Shown here: in pieces, positions 50,901 to 59,716 of the stretch
Position numbering within the stretch: position 1 is the first letter of the stretch
How the letters are laid out: the number at the start of each line of letters is the position of its first letter
Source of the DNA: Zelonia costaricensis
Lineage: Eukaryota; Euglenozoa; Kinetoplastea; Trypanosomatida; Trypanosomatidae
NCBI GenBank assembly: GCA_030849075.1
Contig: JASAOO010003506.1
Coordinates: 1 to 64,000, forward strand
DNA length: 64,000 nt
Direction of reading: 5' to 3'
Notes under the pieces: generated by a model
The model's database searches: none
What the model was told of the DNA's origin: nothing
What the model saw: the letters and a program-made list of their open reading frames with translations, nothing else
Program-made: the position numbers and the translations under genes

Positions 50901-53900
50901 TCTCCACAAAGTCGCGGCGTGTGCCCTGCGGCGCCGTGCCGCTGAGAAGCGACAGGCACGAGTCAAGGTACACGACACGGTGCCGCAGCAGCGACGGGGC
51001 GTGCTGCAGCGGCGGCATCGGCAGCGCGCACACCTGCGGCGCAGGGTACTGCAGCAGCCGCAGCGTCTCGGCGCTGGAGAAGAGCGTGCGCGACCCGTCG
51101 GCGCCGCTGCGCGCTGCAGCCGCCACGAGCCACGCATCCGTCGCACAGCTCGCCCGCGCCGCCATCGAGGCCAGCAGCGCCGCCTCGGCGAAGTTCACCG
51201 TGACGTCCTCGTAGCCGCCGTACTCGGCCAGCAGCTGCATCACCTGCTCGTACAGCAGCTCACTCCACGCCGTGCGGCTGGCGATCACCTCGGCCGCGGC
51301 GTCGGCGTCCAGCTCGCCGCTCGCGGGCGGCGCGAAGAGGCCGAGCACGCGCGCGTCGGACAGCAGCGTCGTGCACACCTGGTAGAGCTGCCGGAGGAGC
51401 GTGGCGTAGCGCATCCCGGTTGCATCAGGGCGCGCGACGTACTTGCGGTGGGCGCGGCGCAGGTGCTCCTTCTCCTGTGCCTGCAGCGCCGCCACGATCG
51501 TGCGCTGCGGGCACTGCTCGCGGAGCGCGAGCTGCGCCGCCCAGGCGAAGGCGCCGTCGAGGCGGGTGAGCAGCGCCAGCTCCTCCGTGGCCACCACCCG
51601 CTTACACTCGCGGCGGTACATCGGGTCCACCGGGGACTGCGGCAGCAGCAGGCGGCACTTGAGCACCCACAGCAGCGTCACGCCGGGCATCAGGTCGGCC
51701 TCGTCGCCGCGCAGTCGGTGCAGGAGGGCGGCGAGCAGCGGCTTCTGCCGCGCCAGCGGCGCTGCCGTCGCCGTCGCCGCACCCGCGGATGAGGCGAGGG
51801 TGGCGTGCGCCTCACCAAATATGGTCAGCCGCCCGATCGCAGTCGACGACGCCCGCACCGGTGGCAGCGGCGTCGGTGCGCTGCCAACGAGGTCGGGGAA
51901 GCACGTGCACAGCACTCCGATGAGCTCCCGCTGCGAGTTCGTCGCCCACTCCTCCAGCGGCGCGGCCGCCGCCAGGGGTGAGGTGCGCAGGAACGCGTGG
52001 AGGCCCGCCAGGGCGCGCTGCCGCGGGTTGTCGGCGCGGCCGATGTCCATGACGGGCACCTGCGCGCCGTAGTGCACGCACTCCGCCGCGGCAACGGCCC
52101 ACGCGCCGGCGAAGAGGTGCCGCGTGCCGGCGGCGCCGTAGCGGCTGGCGAAGCGGCTGACCAGCAGCGGCGTCAGCTCGGCAAGCGCGTCGGACATGTC
52201 GGCCGGCGCGGCGGGCGACAGCGCCTGCACGCCGCGCCACAGCGCCAGCTCGAGCTCCGTGAAGAGCGGCAGCTTCTCCGTGTAGGTGTCCACGAACGCA
52301 AGCATGCGCACCTGCACGACAGGAAGGAGGTGGTGCGCCGACGGCACCGGCAGCGGCGGCGCCGACGTCGCGGCAAGCGCGGCCCTGGACTGCGCCGCGT
52401 ACGTGGCAGACGTGGCGCGCAGGTACAGCAGTTGCTGCAGGCACGCAAAGCCCTCGCGGAACGCGGCCGACTCCCACAGCGCGTGCAAGAGGGCCGTGGC
52501 AGCCGCGCCGTCACCGGCGCCGGCAGCTGCGAGCGTGCGCCCCTTCGCCGGCGCTGCCGCGTGGGCGGCGGTGTTCCAGGCCTGTAGGAGGCGGCGCTCC
52601 TCGGCTGTCGTGATGTGCGGGGTCGGCACGTAGCGGTGCAGCGGCGCCTTGCCGCCCAGGAGAGGGAAGGGAAGGTCGAGGTGCTGCTGAAGCGTGTCGA
52701 GGAAGTCCGCGGCGGCCTGGACGAGCGCGGCGGCGTGCGGCGAAGGCGGCGTCGTCTTGCGTGCAGTGTTGCACACCAGCGCCGTGTACGTGACGAGGGG
52801 AATGTAGTTGTCCGAGTGCACGCCGTGCTCGGCGGTAGTGTACTGCACCACGAGCCGCGCGAACGGCGCGACGAAGCGGAGTAGCAGCTGAAGCGTGGCC
52901 GGCAGCGCGGCCGCACCGGTGTGACTCGTGAGCTGCGCCTGCAGCGCGTCGCAGAGCCGCATGAGGGCGTTGTTGACGAGAGTGGAGCTCACCACCTGCA
53001 TCTGCGAGCCCCACAGGGCGGCGAGGGCGTCGGCGTGTGGGCCTAGCAGCCGGATCGCTCGTGTGTACACGCTGGCCAACGCCTCCGGCGCACACAGGTC
53101 GGCGCGCACGACGACGAGGGCCTGCTCCGCCAGCGTGGCAGGCAGGTGCTCGCGCAGCCACAGTCGCCGCGCCTCTGTCAGTGCGTCGAGGGCAACGCTG
53201 TCGCTGCACTGGTCGAGCACGAAGCACAGCACCAGGTCCTCGAGCTTGTGGGCCGCCGCGAGGTGGTCGCGCTCCTTCTCCTCTACCTTCACTTCGCCGC
53301 CACACGTGGCCGCGTCTGTGACGGCCGCAGCGGTGCGGGTGTGGGTCAGGTGGTGCTTCAGCGCCAGCGCCGCCCGCTGCACGCGGCGGCACACCAGCGC
53401 CCGCGCCACTGCCTCGCTTGTGGGTGCCGCACTTTCCGCCTCCTCCTCATTGGGCGTTGAGGCCCGCGCCGACACGTCGGCAGCCGCGGCGTCCTCGTCA
53501 TGCGAACCGATGAGCAGCGCCTGCAGCAGGTCCGCCGCCGCACTCGGGAAGAGCGCGGCGTCGACGGCGTCGTCTTGGCCGTCCATGATGCGGCGCAGCA
53601 GGTCGAGCAGCTCCGGCTTCGACGCGGCCCAGTGCCCGCTGCGGTTGTGGATGTAGCGGTGCAGGATCAGGCGCTCCAGCTCGCTGACAGAGCTGTCAGG
53701 GCGAAGGAGGCAGCTCGTGCGCAGCAGCGTGAAGATGCTCGGGGCGCCGGCGGAGAGGGCGTCGCTGAGCTGCGCCGACCCGGCAACCTGTGAGTTGGCG
53801 CGGAAGCCGACCGAGACGAACGTGTGGTGGTACCGCAGCAGGCGCGAGAGCACCGGCAGCGGCGGCGGGGCGGCACCGACTTCCCCTGACGGCCTCTCAG

Positions 53901-56900
53901 CAACCTCGGCTGCCGTAGCGGCGGCGGTGGCGGCGTTGTGCTGCAGCTTCCGCGCCGAGATGGCGGCGTGGGCGCTGAGGGCGAGGCTCTCGGTGGAGGG
54001 CACGGCGACCGGCGACACAAAGAGCTCGACGGCGCGGTTGCGCATAGCACGCGAGATTTCGCCGTACCGCGGGTTTAGCGTCGCGAAGAGGCGGAACCGT
54101 GGGTGCGGCCGCACGACGCGCACCTCGTCGTTCACGATGCCCTGCTCGTTCACCGACAGCACGCCGTTAGGCTCGACGAGCGGGTTCAGCCGGTCCAGCA
54201 CGCTGGCGTTGCAGTAGTTCACGTTGTCCAGCACAAGCCAGTGCCCCTGCAGCATGGCCTCGAGCACGAGTGAGTCGCGCCACTCGAACTCGCCCTGCTT
54301 GCCCTCGACCTGGTCGAAGCCGCCAAGCAGGTCGACCGTGTCGCAGCTCGCGGTCATGGAGAAGGTGACCAGCTTCGCGCCCGCGAGGGCGGCTGCGGTG
54401 CGCAGCGCAAACGTCTTGCCAGCGCCCGACGGACCAACCAGCAGCGCGAACTGGTTCTGCTCGACGCACACGAGCAGCGACCTGACGAGGTGTGCCTGGG
54501 AAGGGAGCAGCAGCAGCGAGCCGAGCTGCTGCGCTTCGGCGGCACCGAGCTCGGCCGTCTCGCGCTGTGCGAGGCGCTGCCCGGCAAAGTAGACGGCGCC
54601 GTCGTCGATCAAGAAGTCGGAGTCGCAGCCGTGACGCACATCGCGGGCGACCTCGTCTTTGGAGAAGCACGCCTCAAGCGCCACGCGGCACCGCGCCGCG
54701 TCGTCGTCGCTGCGCATACGCTGCAGAAAGAGCATGTCGGCAAACGACGTGGGCCGCTCGCGGGTCTCGTACGACTGCACGAGCTTGGCCCACCGCAGCA
54801 CGTCGCGCAGGTTGAACTCCCACGGGCTGCCACGCAGGCCGTAGGCGCGGCGCACCATCGTGTCGTACTGCAGCCGCCCGACAAAGTCGACCATGCGCCG
54901 CAGCGTGGCCTCCTCAATGTCGGGGCAGACCGCCTGGGCAATCACGATCAAGTCGCTCACCTCGAACGCCTCGACGTGCACCTTGATGAAGCGGTTCAGG
55001 AAGCTGCGCGGCAGCCCTTTGCGACCGCCACCCTCCAGCAACGGGTTCTGGCACGCGAAGACGCGGAAGTCGTCGTGCGCGTGGAACTCCTCGTTCAGCT
55101 CGGGAATGAAAACGGTGCTGCGATGGTCGAGTAGGGCGTTGAGGCCCTCCAGCACCGACTGACTCGCGAGGTTCAGCTCGTCCAGGATGACCCACGAGCC
55201 CTCCTTCAGCGCACGCAGGAGGACGCCGTCAGACCAAGCGAACCGCGGACCCTTCACCCGCGATCGCGACTCTCCGTCCCCCGCTCCCCCAGCCTCCGTG
55301 CGCAGCTGAGCTGGCGGGTTCACCTCCTCCTCCTCCTCCGCTCCTGCTGGCGCCGTCGCCTCTCCTGCCGGCACCGCGGCGGCCTCATCGTCGGCGTCGA
55401 CGTCGTCGCCGGGGCACGGCAGGTAGGTGCCGAAGAGGTCCATGATGTCGGTCTGCTCGCTGAGGTTGATGCGGACGACCGGCCGGCCGAGCGCGCAGCC
55501 GAGAGCCTCGACGATGCTGGTCTTGCCCACACCGGGGCTGCCTTCCAGCAACACGGCCTTCTTGACGAGGCTCGCCCGCATCAGCTTGGACAAGTTGCGC
55601 CGTGTCGCCGGGGCGCCAAAGAAGAAGCGGCGCTGCATCGACGGCGGCAGCGCCGGCTCGGCCATACCGTCGCACACCTCCCAAAAGGGCGTCGCGAAGA
55701 GGGCCTCGTGGTCGACGGCGGCATGTCCAGCCTGCGCCACCTCGCGCACCGCCTGCGACGTGCAGCTCTTCTTCACCACCGCGCACGACGCTTCCGACTG
55801 CCCGCTGCCGACGCCGATGCCGTCGAGAATGACGGCGTCAAGGCCCTGCAGGAACGCCACCTCGGGCGCGCAACGGCCGTGCGCCGCGTTCATAAAGGCC
55901 ACCCAGCTGATGATATCACGAATGCTGATGTGCTGCGGCGCGCCAGAGGTGGCCGTCGACTCGGAGACGCGGCAGAGCACGGCGGCCATGCGGGACGCCC
56001 ACGGCGCCAGCCCCGGCACCAGCCGGCGCGACAGGATCATGCCCACCTCGGCCACGTCCGTCGTGGGGCGCACGTAGATTTCGGTGAAGCGGTTGCGCAG
56101 CGCCGGGGACAATTCCTTCTTGCCAAAGTCGCCGCCCGGGTTCATGGTGGCCATCACCAGGAACCGCTCGTGCGCGGCGATGCAGTCGGCGCTGCTTTTC
56201 TCGGCCAGTGTGACGCTGCGCGACGGCTCGAGAACGCTGTTCAGCCGCTCCAGCACACTGTCCTCCGTAAGCGAGATCTCGTCGAGCACAAACATGTCAC
56301 CGTTCAGCATGCTCTGCACAAGCGGGCCGTTGCGCCACTCAAAGAGCGCCTCGTCGCGGCGCTCCGGCGGGGACGGGCGTAGGCTGCCGAGGAAGTCGGC
56401 CGCCTCTGTGTGCTGGTGGCAGTTTAGAATGTGCAGTGGGATGCCCAGCAGCGCCGCCCACAGCTGGCACACGGTCGTCTTGCTGCTGCCCGTCTCGCCA
56501 ACGAGCAGCACCGGCTCCTTGTGCTCGAGGCAGATGCCGACAATCGTGAAGAGACGCTGCATCGACTCTGTCCAGACGATCTTGTACTCGTCAATGACGC
56601 CGCTCTCGATCTGGGTGTAGTACTGCTGCACAAAGGGCCAGTGCTCCGGGTGATAGATGGCCTTCTCGTTCAGCTCCGCCTTGGTCACCGACTCAATCAC
56701 GTCGCGCACCACCTGGCGCTCGCTCGGTTTGCGGCACCGCTCCCCAAGAAGCAAGAAGCCGTGCTCGGCCAGCTGCTGGTACGTCTCCGGACGCCGCTCT
56801 GCCCACCGGAACAAGTCGCGCGGCGTGATGAAGCCGTGGCGACCGGCAAAAATCTGCGAATTCTGCCGGCGAATCTGCAGCGCCGTCATCACCTCCACCA

Positions 56901-59667
56901 TCTTCTCCGCAAAACTCTGCGGCAGGTCGTAGCGGCGGCACAAGATCGTGCTAATCTCCGTCGTCGGAATCTCGTCGACCGTGATTTCGAGAAATCGGTT
57001 GCGAAAAGCGCGCGAGAGCATCTTGCGGCCGCCGTAAACGCCGGCCGGGTTCTGCGTCGCGAAAATGCGGAGCTGCGGGTGCGGCTTGATCGTCTCCTGC
57101 GTGTCCGGCACAAAAAGCTCGCAGTTGTCATCGAGCAGACGATTCAGCGCCTCCAGCACGTCGGTTGGGGCCAGGTTCAGCTCGTCGAGCACCACCCAGT
57201 ACCCGTGGCGGACCGCGTTGACGAGGATGCCGTCCACGTAGCGCAGCTTGCCGAATTCGTCCGTGACGTAGTGGCCCAAGTACTCCTGCACCTCGGTGCT
57301 GTCGTGGTTGTTAATGCGCACAAATCGGTTGCCAGTCAACTCAGCCAGGTACTTGACCATCGAGCTCTTGCCAGACGACGTGGGGCCCTCCAGCAGCACA
57401 GGCCGGTTCGCGAAAATGGCGCGACCGAGGTTTGTCAGGTGCCCCTTCACACTCTCTGTGAGAATAAACGCCTCGTCGCAGTACGGCGCCTCCGTCCCGG
57501 CGGGGACCCACATGTGCTCGTACGCAATGAACGCGCCCTCTTTCGGTGCTGCTGGCAGCCTCGGGGAGCTTGGTCGCTTGCCGCGAAAGATGTTCTTGAC
57601 AATGAGCTGCTCCACGACAGCGTGGAATTGACGCTGCAGCGGCGTGGCAAACCCGAGCAGCAGGCCATCGAAAAGGGCGATCGTGAAGCCGTAGAGCGGG
57701 GTGGCCCGCCGTACGTACGACAGCGCGCGTGTGAGGGTGCGGAGGCTGAACGACGGCGCCTTCGACTCCCCGTCCAGTGCGCAGAGCTTCGTCTTGGCGT
57801 TGTTCACGCAGTCAAGGAAAAAGTCGGTTATTTCGTCCACCTTGGCGTCTGCAGTGAGGAAGCCGATGTACTCACGCACCACGATGCTGATGTCATTGCG
57901 ATTGAACGGCTCGCTGACGTAGTACTCGACAAAGCGCGAGCGCAGCGACGGCGGCAAGTCCTTTTTGCCGACGTCCGTGGGCGGGTTCATGTTGGCGAAG
58001 ACGTGGAAGTTCTTGTGCCGCATAATCGGCTCCGATGAATCCTTGTCCGTCAGAAACAGCCGGTCGACGTCGCCGAGGACGGAGGAGACGCGCTCGAGAA
58101 CCTCGGTGCTGGCCAGGTTCAGCTCATCCAGTAGAATCCAGTGCCCCTCGCGCCACGCCTTGACAAGTGAGCCCTCCTCAAAGAAAAACGCAAAGTTCGT
58201 CTTTGTTTTCTCAACCGTGTCCAGCAACTCGTTCGTCGTCTGCTCCAGTGTGTCCCACTGCTGCTGCATCGCCGCATCGTACACGACCGTCGCGCTCTTC
58301 GCCTTGAAGGAGCCACATCCCTTTATGATCTGCCCAAGCGTCCGATCCCACTTGCGGCCGTTGACGGACTGCTGCAGCATGCCCAAAAACGCCGCGTTCT
58401 TTTCAGCGTTGAAGCAGGCGGCGAAAAGCTCGGTAAACGTGCCGTAGAGCTCCCGCACCTTCACGCCGACGTCCAGCGGCTTCCAGCCGCCCATAAAGTC
58501 CGACGAGTCAGTCTGCTGGTTGAGGTTGTGCACAATGAGCGACTGGCCGAGCTGGTCCGCCAGGTACTGAACAATGAAAGTCTTCCCCACGCCAGTTTCA
58601 CCGGTGAGCAGCACATGCTCGTTCGACTCCACGGCAGCCGCCAGCCGCTCCAGAAGCGACATCGCGTGCGTCGTCGGCGCAAACGCGACGCGGCTCTCAC
58701 GCGATAAGCCGGACACGGTCGAGATGAGTGGAATTTGCACGCGTCCGACAGAGTACGTTTCCGTGGCGAGCGCCTCCTGCGGCCGGCATTCTAGAACAAG
58801 CGGTTCGGCGACGTTCATCGGCACCCCGCACGCCTCGGCGACAAGCTTCAGCACCGCCGCGCGCTCGTTTCCAGGCGGGTACTTCGCTACGAGGCAGTCG
58901 AACGCCTCCTTGACCATCGTCTCACGCGTCCGCGACGCGATAAAGGCAGCTGTGCCCTTGCCGTTATCGTTACCATTACAAGGCGAGCTCGGCAGCCGCC
59001 TACTTACTCGTTTACTCCACCGCAACAGGTTCTGCAGCCCGACGAGGCTGGCGCCAGTGGACGGTGAGGTGATGGTGGCAAGGTTTTGCACAACGGGCAG
59101 TGGGACGTTGTTGTACGTTTCGTTGACGATGGTGCACATTTCGATCGCGGAAAGGTTGTCCATAATCACAGTGCCCCAGAGCTCGGCGTACGGCACCGCG
59201 TTGGTTTTGCGCGTGAGTAGGGCCGCGCCGGAGGTGTACAGCTGCTGCGTCGCAATGAGCTTGAAGCCGTGGTGTGCGCGCAGGAACTTGTTTTTGTCCG
59301 GAATAAACAACGTCGAGCTTTCCAGGAGCGACAGCAACACAGAAAAGACATCGAAAGAGGCGAGATCGATGTCCTCCATCAGCACCCAGTAACCGTGCTG
59401 CACGGCAACCGTCAACGGACCTGGCACCCATTCAAACGCACCAGGAGTCTGCGTGGCGCTGAACTTTCCCAGTAGGTCCTTACTGTCAAAAGTGTCGTCT
59501 ACGTTGACCTGAATCATCGTCTCCTTGGCGCCGTGCTTCTCCGCCAAATGCAGAACCGATGCGCTTTTGCCGCAGCCGATTTCACCCTGAATAAGGACGG
59601 CATTGCTGGTCTCCAGCGCCAGCTGGATGTTCTCCAGATTTCGCACCACCGTCGGCGTCAAGATCAT
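44941..59667 (-). CDS. MDN1: Midasin, dynein-like AAA+ ribosome-maturation ATPase
   Basis: This gene encodes 4908 residues. Midasin (yeast Rea1) removes assembly factors such as Ytm1 and Rsa4 from pre-60S particles in the nucleolus and nucleoplasm. Six AAA+ modules are visible by Walker A: GEIGCGKS (28-35, nt 59563-59586), GETGVGKT (nt about 58585), GPTSSGKS (about 57375), GETGSSKT (56476-56499), GSPGVGKT (about 55525) and GPSGAGKT (about 54425). Walker B motifs include WVLMEDID, WILLDELN, WVVLDELN, FVLDEIS, WVILDELN and WLVLDNVN. A roughly 2000-residue helical linker follows (about 53800-47700), then an Asp/Glu-rich region (about 47680-46050). A C-terminal VWA/MIDAS domain with the metal motif DDSLSM (45739-45756) binds the UBL domains of Ytm1/Rsa4. 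The chosen ATG follows a pyrimidine tract and AG, giving a 7-nt leader. The family's N-terminal domain before AAA1 is absent. It heads the minus-strand unit. Confidence 0.97.
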   Translation of the reverse strand: MILTPTVVRNLENIQLALETSNAVLIQGEIGCGKSASVLHLAEKHGAKETMIQVNVDDTFDSKDLLGKFSATQTPGAFEWVPGPLTVAVQHGYWVLMEDIDLASFDVFSVLLSLLESSTLFIPDKNKFLRAHHGFKLIATQQLYTSGAALLTRKTNAVPYAELWGTVIMDNLSAIEMCTIVNETYNNVPLPVVQNLATITSPSTGASLVGLQNLLRWSKRVSRRLPSSPCNGNDNGKGTAAFIASRTRETMVKEAFDCLVAKYPPGNERAAVLKLVAEACGVPMNVAEPLVLECRPQEALATETYSVGRVQIPLISTVSGLSRESRVAFAPTTHAMSLLERLAAAVESNEHVLLTGETGVGKTFIVQYLADQLGQSLIVHNLNQQTDSSDFMGGWKPLDVGVKVRELYGTFTELFAACFNAEKNAAFLGMLQQSVNGRKWDRTLGQIIKGCGSFKAKSATVVYDAAMQQQWDTLEQTTNELLDTVEKTKTNFAFFFEEGSLVKAWREGHWILLDELNLASTEVLERVSSVLGDVDRLFLTDKDSSEPIMRHKNFHVFANMNPPTDVGKKDLPPSLRSRFVEYYVSEPFNRNDISIVVREYIGFLTADAKVDEITDFFLDCVNNAKTKLCALDGESKAPSFSLRTLTRALSYVRRATPLYGFTIALFDGLLLGFATPLQRQFHAVVEQLIVKNIFRGKRPSSPRLPAAPKEGAFIAYEHMWVPAGTEAPYCDEAFILTESVKGHLTNLGRAIFANRPVLLEGPTSSGKSSMVKYLAELTGNRFVRINNHDSTEVQEYLGHYVTDEFGKLRYVDGILVNAVRHGYWVVLDELNLAPTDVLEALNRLLDDNCELFVPDTQETIKPHPQLRIFATQNPAGVYGGRKMLSRAFRNRFLEITVDEIPTTEISTILCRRYDLPQSFAEKMVEVMTALQIRRQNSQIFAGRHGFITPRDLFRWAERRPETYQQLAEHGFLLLGERCRKPSERQVVRDVIESVTKAELNEKAIYHPEHWPFVQQYYTQIESGVIDEYKIVWTESMQRLFTIVGICLEHKEPVLLVGETGSSKTTVCQLWAALLGIPLHILNCHQHTEAADFLGSLRPSPPERRDEALFEWRNGPLVQSMLNGDMFVLDEISLTEDSVLERLNSVLEPSRSVTLAEKSSADCIAAHERFLVMATMNPGGDFGKKELSPALRNRFTEIYVRPTTDVAEVGMILSRRLVPGLAPWASRMAAVLCRVSESTATSGAPQHISIRDIISWVAFMNAAHGRCAPEVAFLQGLDAVILDGIGVGSGQSEASCAVVKKSCTSQAVREVAQAGHAAVDHEALFATPFWEVCDGMAEPALPPSMQRRFFFGAPATRRNLSKLMRASLVKKAVLLEGSPGVGKTSIVEALGCALGRPVVRINLSEQTDIMDLFGTYLPCPGDDVDADDEAAAVPAGEATAPAGAEEEEEVNPPAQLRTEAGGAGDGESRSRVKGPRFAWSDGVLLRALKEGSWVILDELNLASQSVLEGLNALLDHRSTVFIPELNEEFHAHDDFRVFACQNPLLEGGGRKGLPRSFLNRFIKVHVEAFEVSDLIVIAQAVCPDIEEATLRRMVDFVGRLQYDTMVRRAYGLRGSPWEFNLRDVLRWAKLVQSYETRERPTSFADMLFLQRMRSDDDAARCRVALEACFSKDEVARDVRHGCDSDFLIDDGAVYFAGQRLAQRETAELGAAEAQQLGSLLLLPSQAHLVRSLLVCVEQNQFALLVGPSGAGKTFALRTAAALAGAKLVTFSMTASCDTVDLLGGFDQVEGKQGEFEWRDSLVLEAMLQGHWLVLDNVNYCNASVLDRLNPLVEPNGVLSVNEQGIVNDEVRVVRPHPRFRLFATLNPRYGEISRAMRNRAVELFVSPVAVPSTESLALSAHAAISARKLQHNAATAAATAAEVAERPSGEVGAAPPPLPVLSRLLRYHHTFVSVGFRANSQVAGSAQLSDALSAGAPSIFTLLRTSCLLRPDSSVSELERLILHRYIHNRSGHWAASKPELLDLLRRIMDGQDDAVDAALFPSAAADLLQALLIGSHDEDAAAADVSARASTPNEEEAESAAPTSEAVARALVCRRVQRAALALKHHLTHTRTAAAVTDAATCGGEVKVEEKERDHLAAAHKLEDLVLCFVLDQCSDSVALDALTEARRLWLREHLPATLAEQALVVVRADLCAPEALASVYTRAIRLLGPHADALAALWGSQMQVVSSTLVNNALMRLCDALQAQLTSHTGAAALPATLQLLLRFVAPFARLVVQYTTAEHGVHSDNYIPLVTYTALVCNTARKTTPPSPHAAALVQAAADFLDTLQQHLDLPFPLLGGKAPLHRYVPTPHITTAEERRLLQAWNTAAHAAAPAKGRTLAAAGAGDGAAATALLHALWESAAFREGFACLQQLLYLRATSATYAAQSRAALAATSAPPLPVPSAHHLLPVVQVRMLAFVDTYTEKLPLFTELELALWRGVQALSPAAPADMSDALAELTPLLVSRFASRYGAAGTRHLFAGAWAVAAAECVHYGAQVPVMDIGRADNPRQRALAGLHAFLRTSPLAAAAPLEEWATNSQRELIGVLCTCFPDLVGSAPTPLPPVRASSTAIGRLTIFGEAHATLASSAGAATATAAPLARQKPLLAALLHRLRGDEADLMPGVTLLWVLKCRLLLPQSPVDPMYRRECKRVVATEELALLTRLDGAFAWAAQLALREQCPQRTIVAALQAQEKEHLRRAHRKYVARPDATGMRYATLLRQLYQVCTTLLSDARVLGLFAPPASGELDADAAAEVIASRTAWSELLYEQVMQLLAEYGGYEDVTVNFAEAALLASMAARASCATDAWLVAAAARSGADGSRTLFSSAETLRLLQYPAPQVCALPMPPLQHAPSLLRHRVVYLDSCLSLLSGTAPQGTRRDFVESVFAQYRALFRQIEEWEAQERRADELAVLYKEKATVIEGDDEKLQRKLKELFPSYEKEFSEEALEEDAGDKKRADEKLEGRRAKFARILFKERDGFYLRHLVEVHRTFYWRLIGVCIDGPASAAPSSASSSQAAALRDAFRHRFDALAAELHAFPASGSGVSGGATGAAAEEQLVLNGFAARTAMLRTEMQGTAASLEERREAGFNIFLDTDVYELGRFSTPLQALLDAVQRLAEQFPDTPSLQRCLRIGHKIASLPAMSTPLMKVMAGCEVLLRECYEWERNASHEVSLMRHMTELSSFVLRWRRLELHCWAHVFQAKRAELELQAAQQWCTLYDVLLGDGDGAGIEDNHSQSSGEADEGEEAPLLRRCRAAFQHASRFMWAASFGDFSVRLRLLQGFGFQLLAADGLQAPPLANTVLHVCDFFAQFEQLIQQQRDKVVRPIEEDIAEFAKIMRWEDANYYAVRATAEKSHMKMARVLGSLEEALRTPVLGVITAEEQRCEDDVSLGFVLPATAKATPRSKKPKKDAKVPPKPAQKRQRNGKALPAAGAAAAAESEALLPALERQTYLGKAHEFLRDAAEEVIANVTALQQPKTPNQMKVRALKTLFDRLSEAGVPHTHENQVAAWEVLFATTEALLGCRETHRDETAAAAHLEAAAGQQYRFARWLQRLREVERRPHHDLSAAQAKRGTGTAESLFANAVHAAGTLCELFHLHEQLHVLETAVQHSDAAAAESADSAEDMAASTHAVASTAVARALLDDAVEVACLVQSVCGSLAWMAQQPQLVPADAAEPRALVQELVDVSNELWSLCTAHEPLRRSAATVVPPGIAAAYLAALQRVMGVASRLQACRSAANMAAAAKPPLAAVAKVLARQAQSAGHAGERPAADAKRRRTEQPPPSWAARLSRTLAEVDEVLLPAAAGEAIVLEDDEATAPTPAPGASAKAPDDGDGSDDDGEAGSAGSDEDRAPGESAVYAQFTRHGAAVRAALGRLVPALEELLASSCGAATAVVAASPALPCPAASALTASERAELLPRLAVCRREVQRARDAWGTLLTAQCHFGVVVARLFTVLLKKGFCKTEDEEPEDGEGDGEGGQQQSGTGMDDGQGETDVTDQIENEDQLMNMKDKEEQPPEEKDEDEQDDGDEDKAADVETDFNGQKENRSESDGEGDEEGEESDKEMGDVEDGTEQERKKSKKDAGDTDDMNEDAGDAAEEVPEDDLAEGDEHREENEETGGFDDKADEIREAEEERSGEHDVVGDDAKSDMDESDGAGDDDSDSGDTVDRGADDDEAGEEREESALDEELPTDADEEPEEGDTGSEHHAESDAATDDERSAMGEEEVEQDGADAGDATDIEDGGSDAADENVYDGGQQDDREGDEATEAQDKDTTKEKSDKVRKEQAANEEEQPGTEQEQDDAGQNWKKQQEQNEQAQRRDNTEQTRSQHNPYRAVKEALQRHQRQMQQLNLNQHVEVKDEKEEPRADKPPKPEQQQDGAQEDMEEFDWDEDGDREGLAAAEQTEAKPTEANPDDVEDHGSNKGVDDEEEEGDEDASEALQDTRRKRRQNKDEAAELEMKESADAADAEKKKKKRSKKKVRTTAREDEASAAEDEEDEEAPAAKDEQAAATEASAKLERGRQLWLEQETAVQGLSQQLCEQLRLILAPTLADKLQGDYKTGKRLNMKRIIPYIASQFKKDRIWLRRTKPNKRTYQILVALDDSLSMQCNNAGVLSCRAVALIAKALQQLEVGEFGVACFGKATHVVHPLEEPFLADSGPRLFSEITFEQKSTDMKLLLETTLGYLDDARDRMRGQTRSTTQQLQQIMFIISDGQITESRADLRQLMARAEENHQMVVFVLLDIKAAEGDAAVTAAAAAAAATGTGNSAALGVGKASAAPVAPLTPKDLQGLSTAERMRRLKADREARLQRVQSNSILDMQIVEFQAGRVVRRPYMEDFPFPYYLIIRDIQNLPEIIADAMRQWFELLNAGT

Positions 59668-59674
59668 TGCCGGC

Positions 59675-59716
59675 CTAGCAGAAAAAAAAACGTTCAAAGA
59701 AGGGAAAAAAGGAATG
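59675..59716 (-). promoter_or_regulatory. Predicted trans-splicing signal of midasin
   Basis: The minus strand reads TTCCTTTTTTCCCTTCTTTG, a nine-T run (59690-59682), then CTGCTAG with AG at 59676-59675, 7 nt before the ATG at 59667. It excludes the 59-codon in-frame extension to 59844, whose hydrophobic residues merely translate the tract. Confidence 0.65.
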
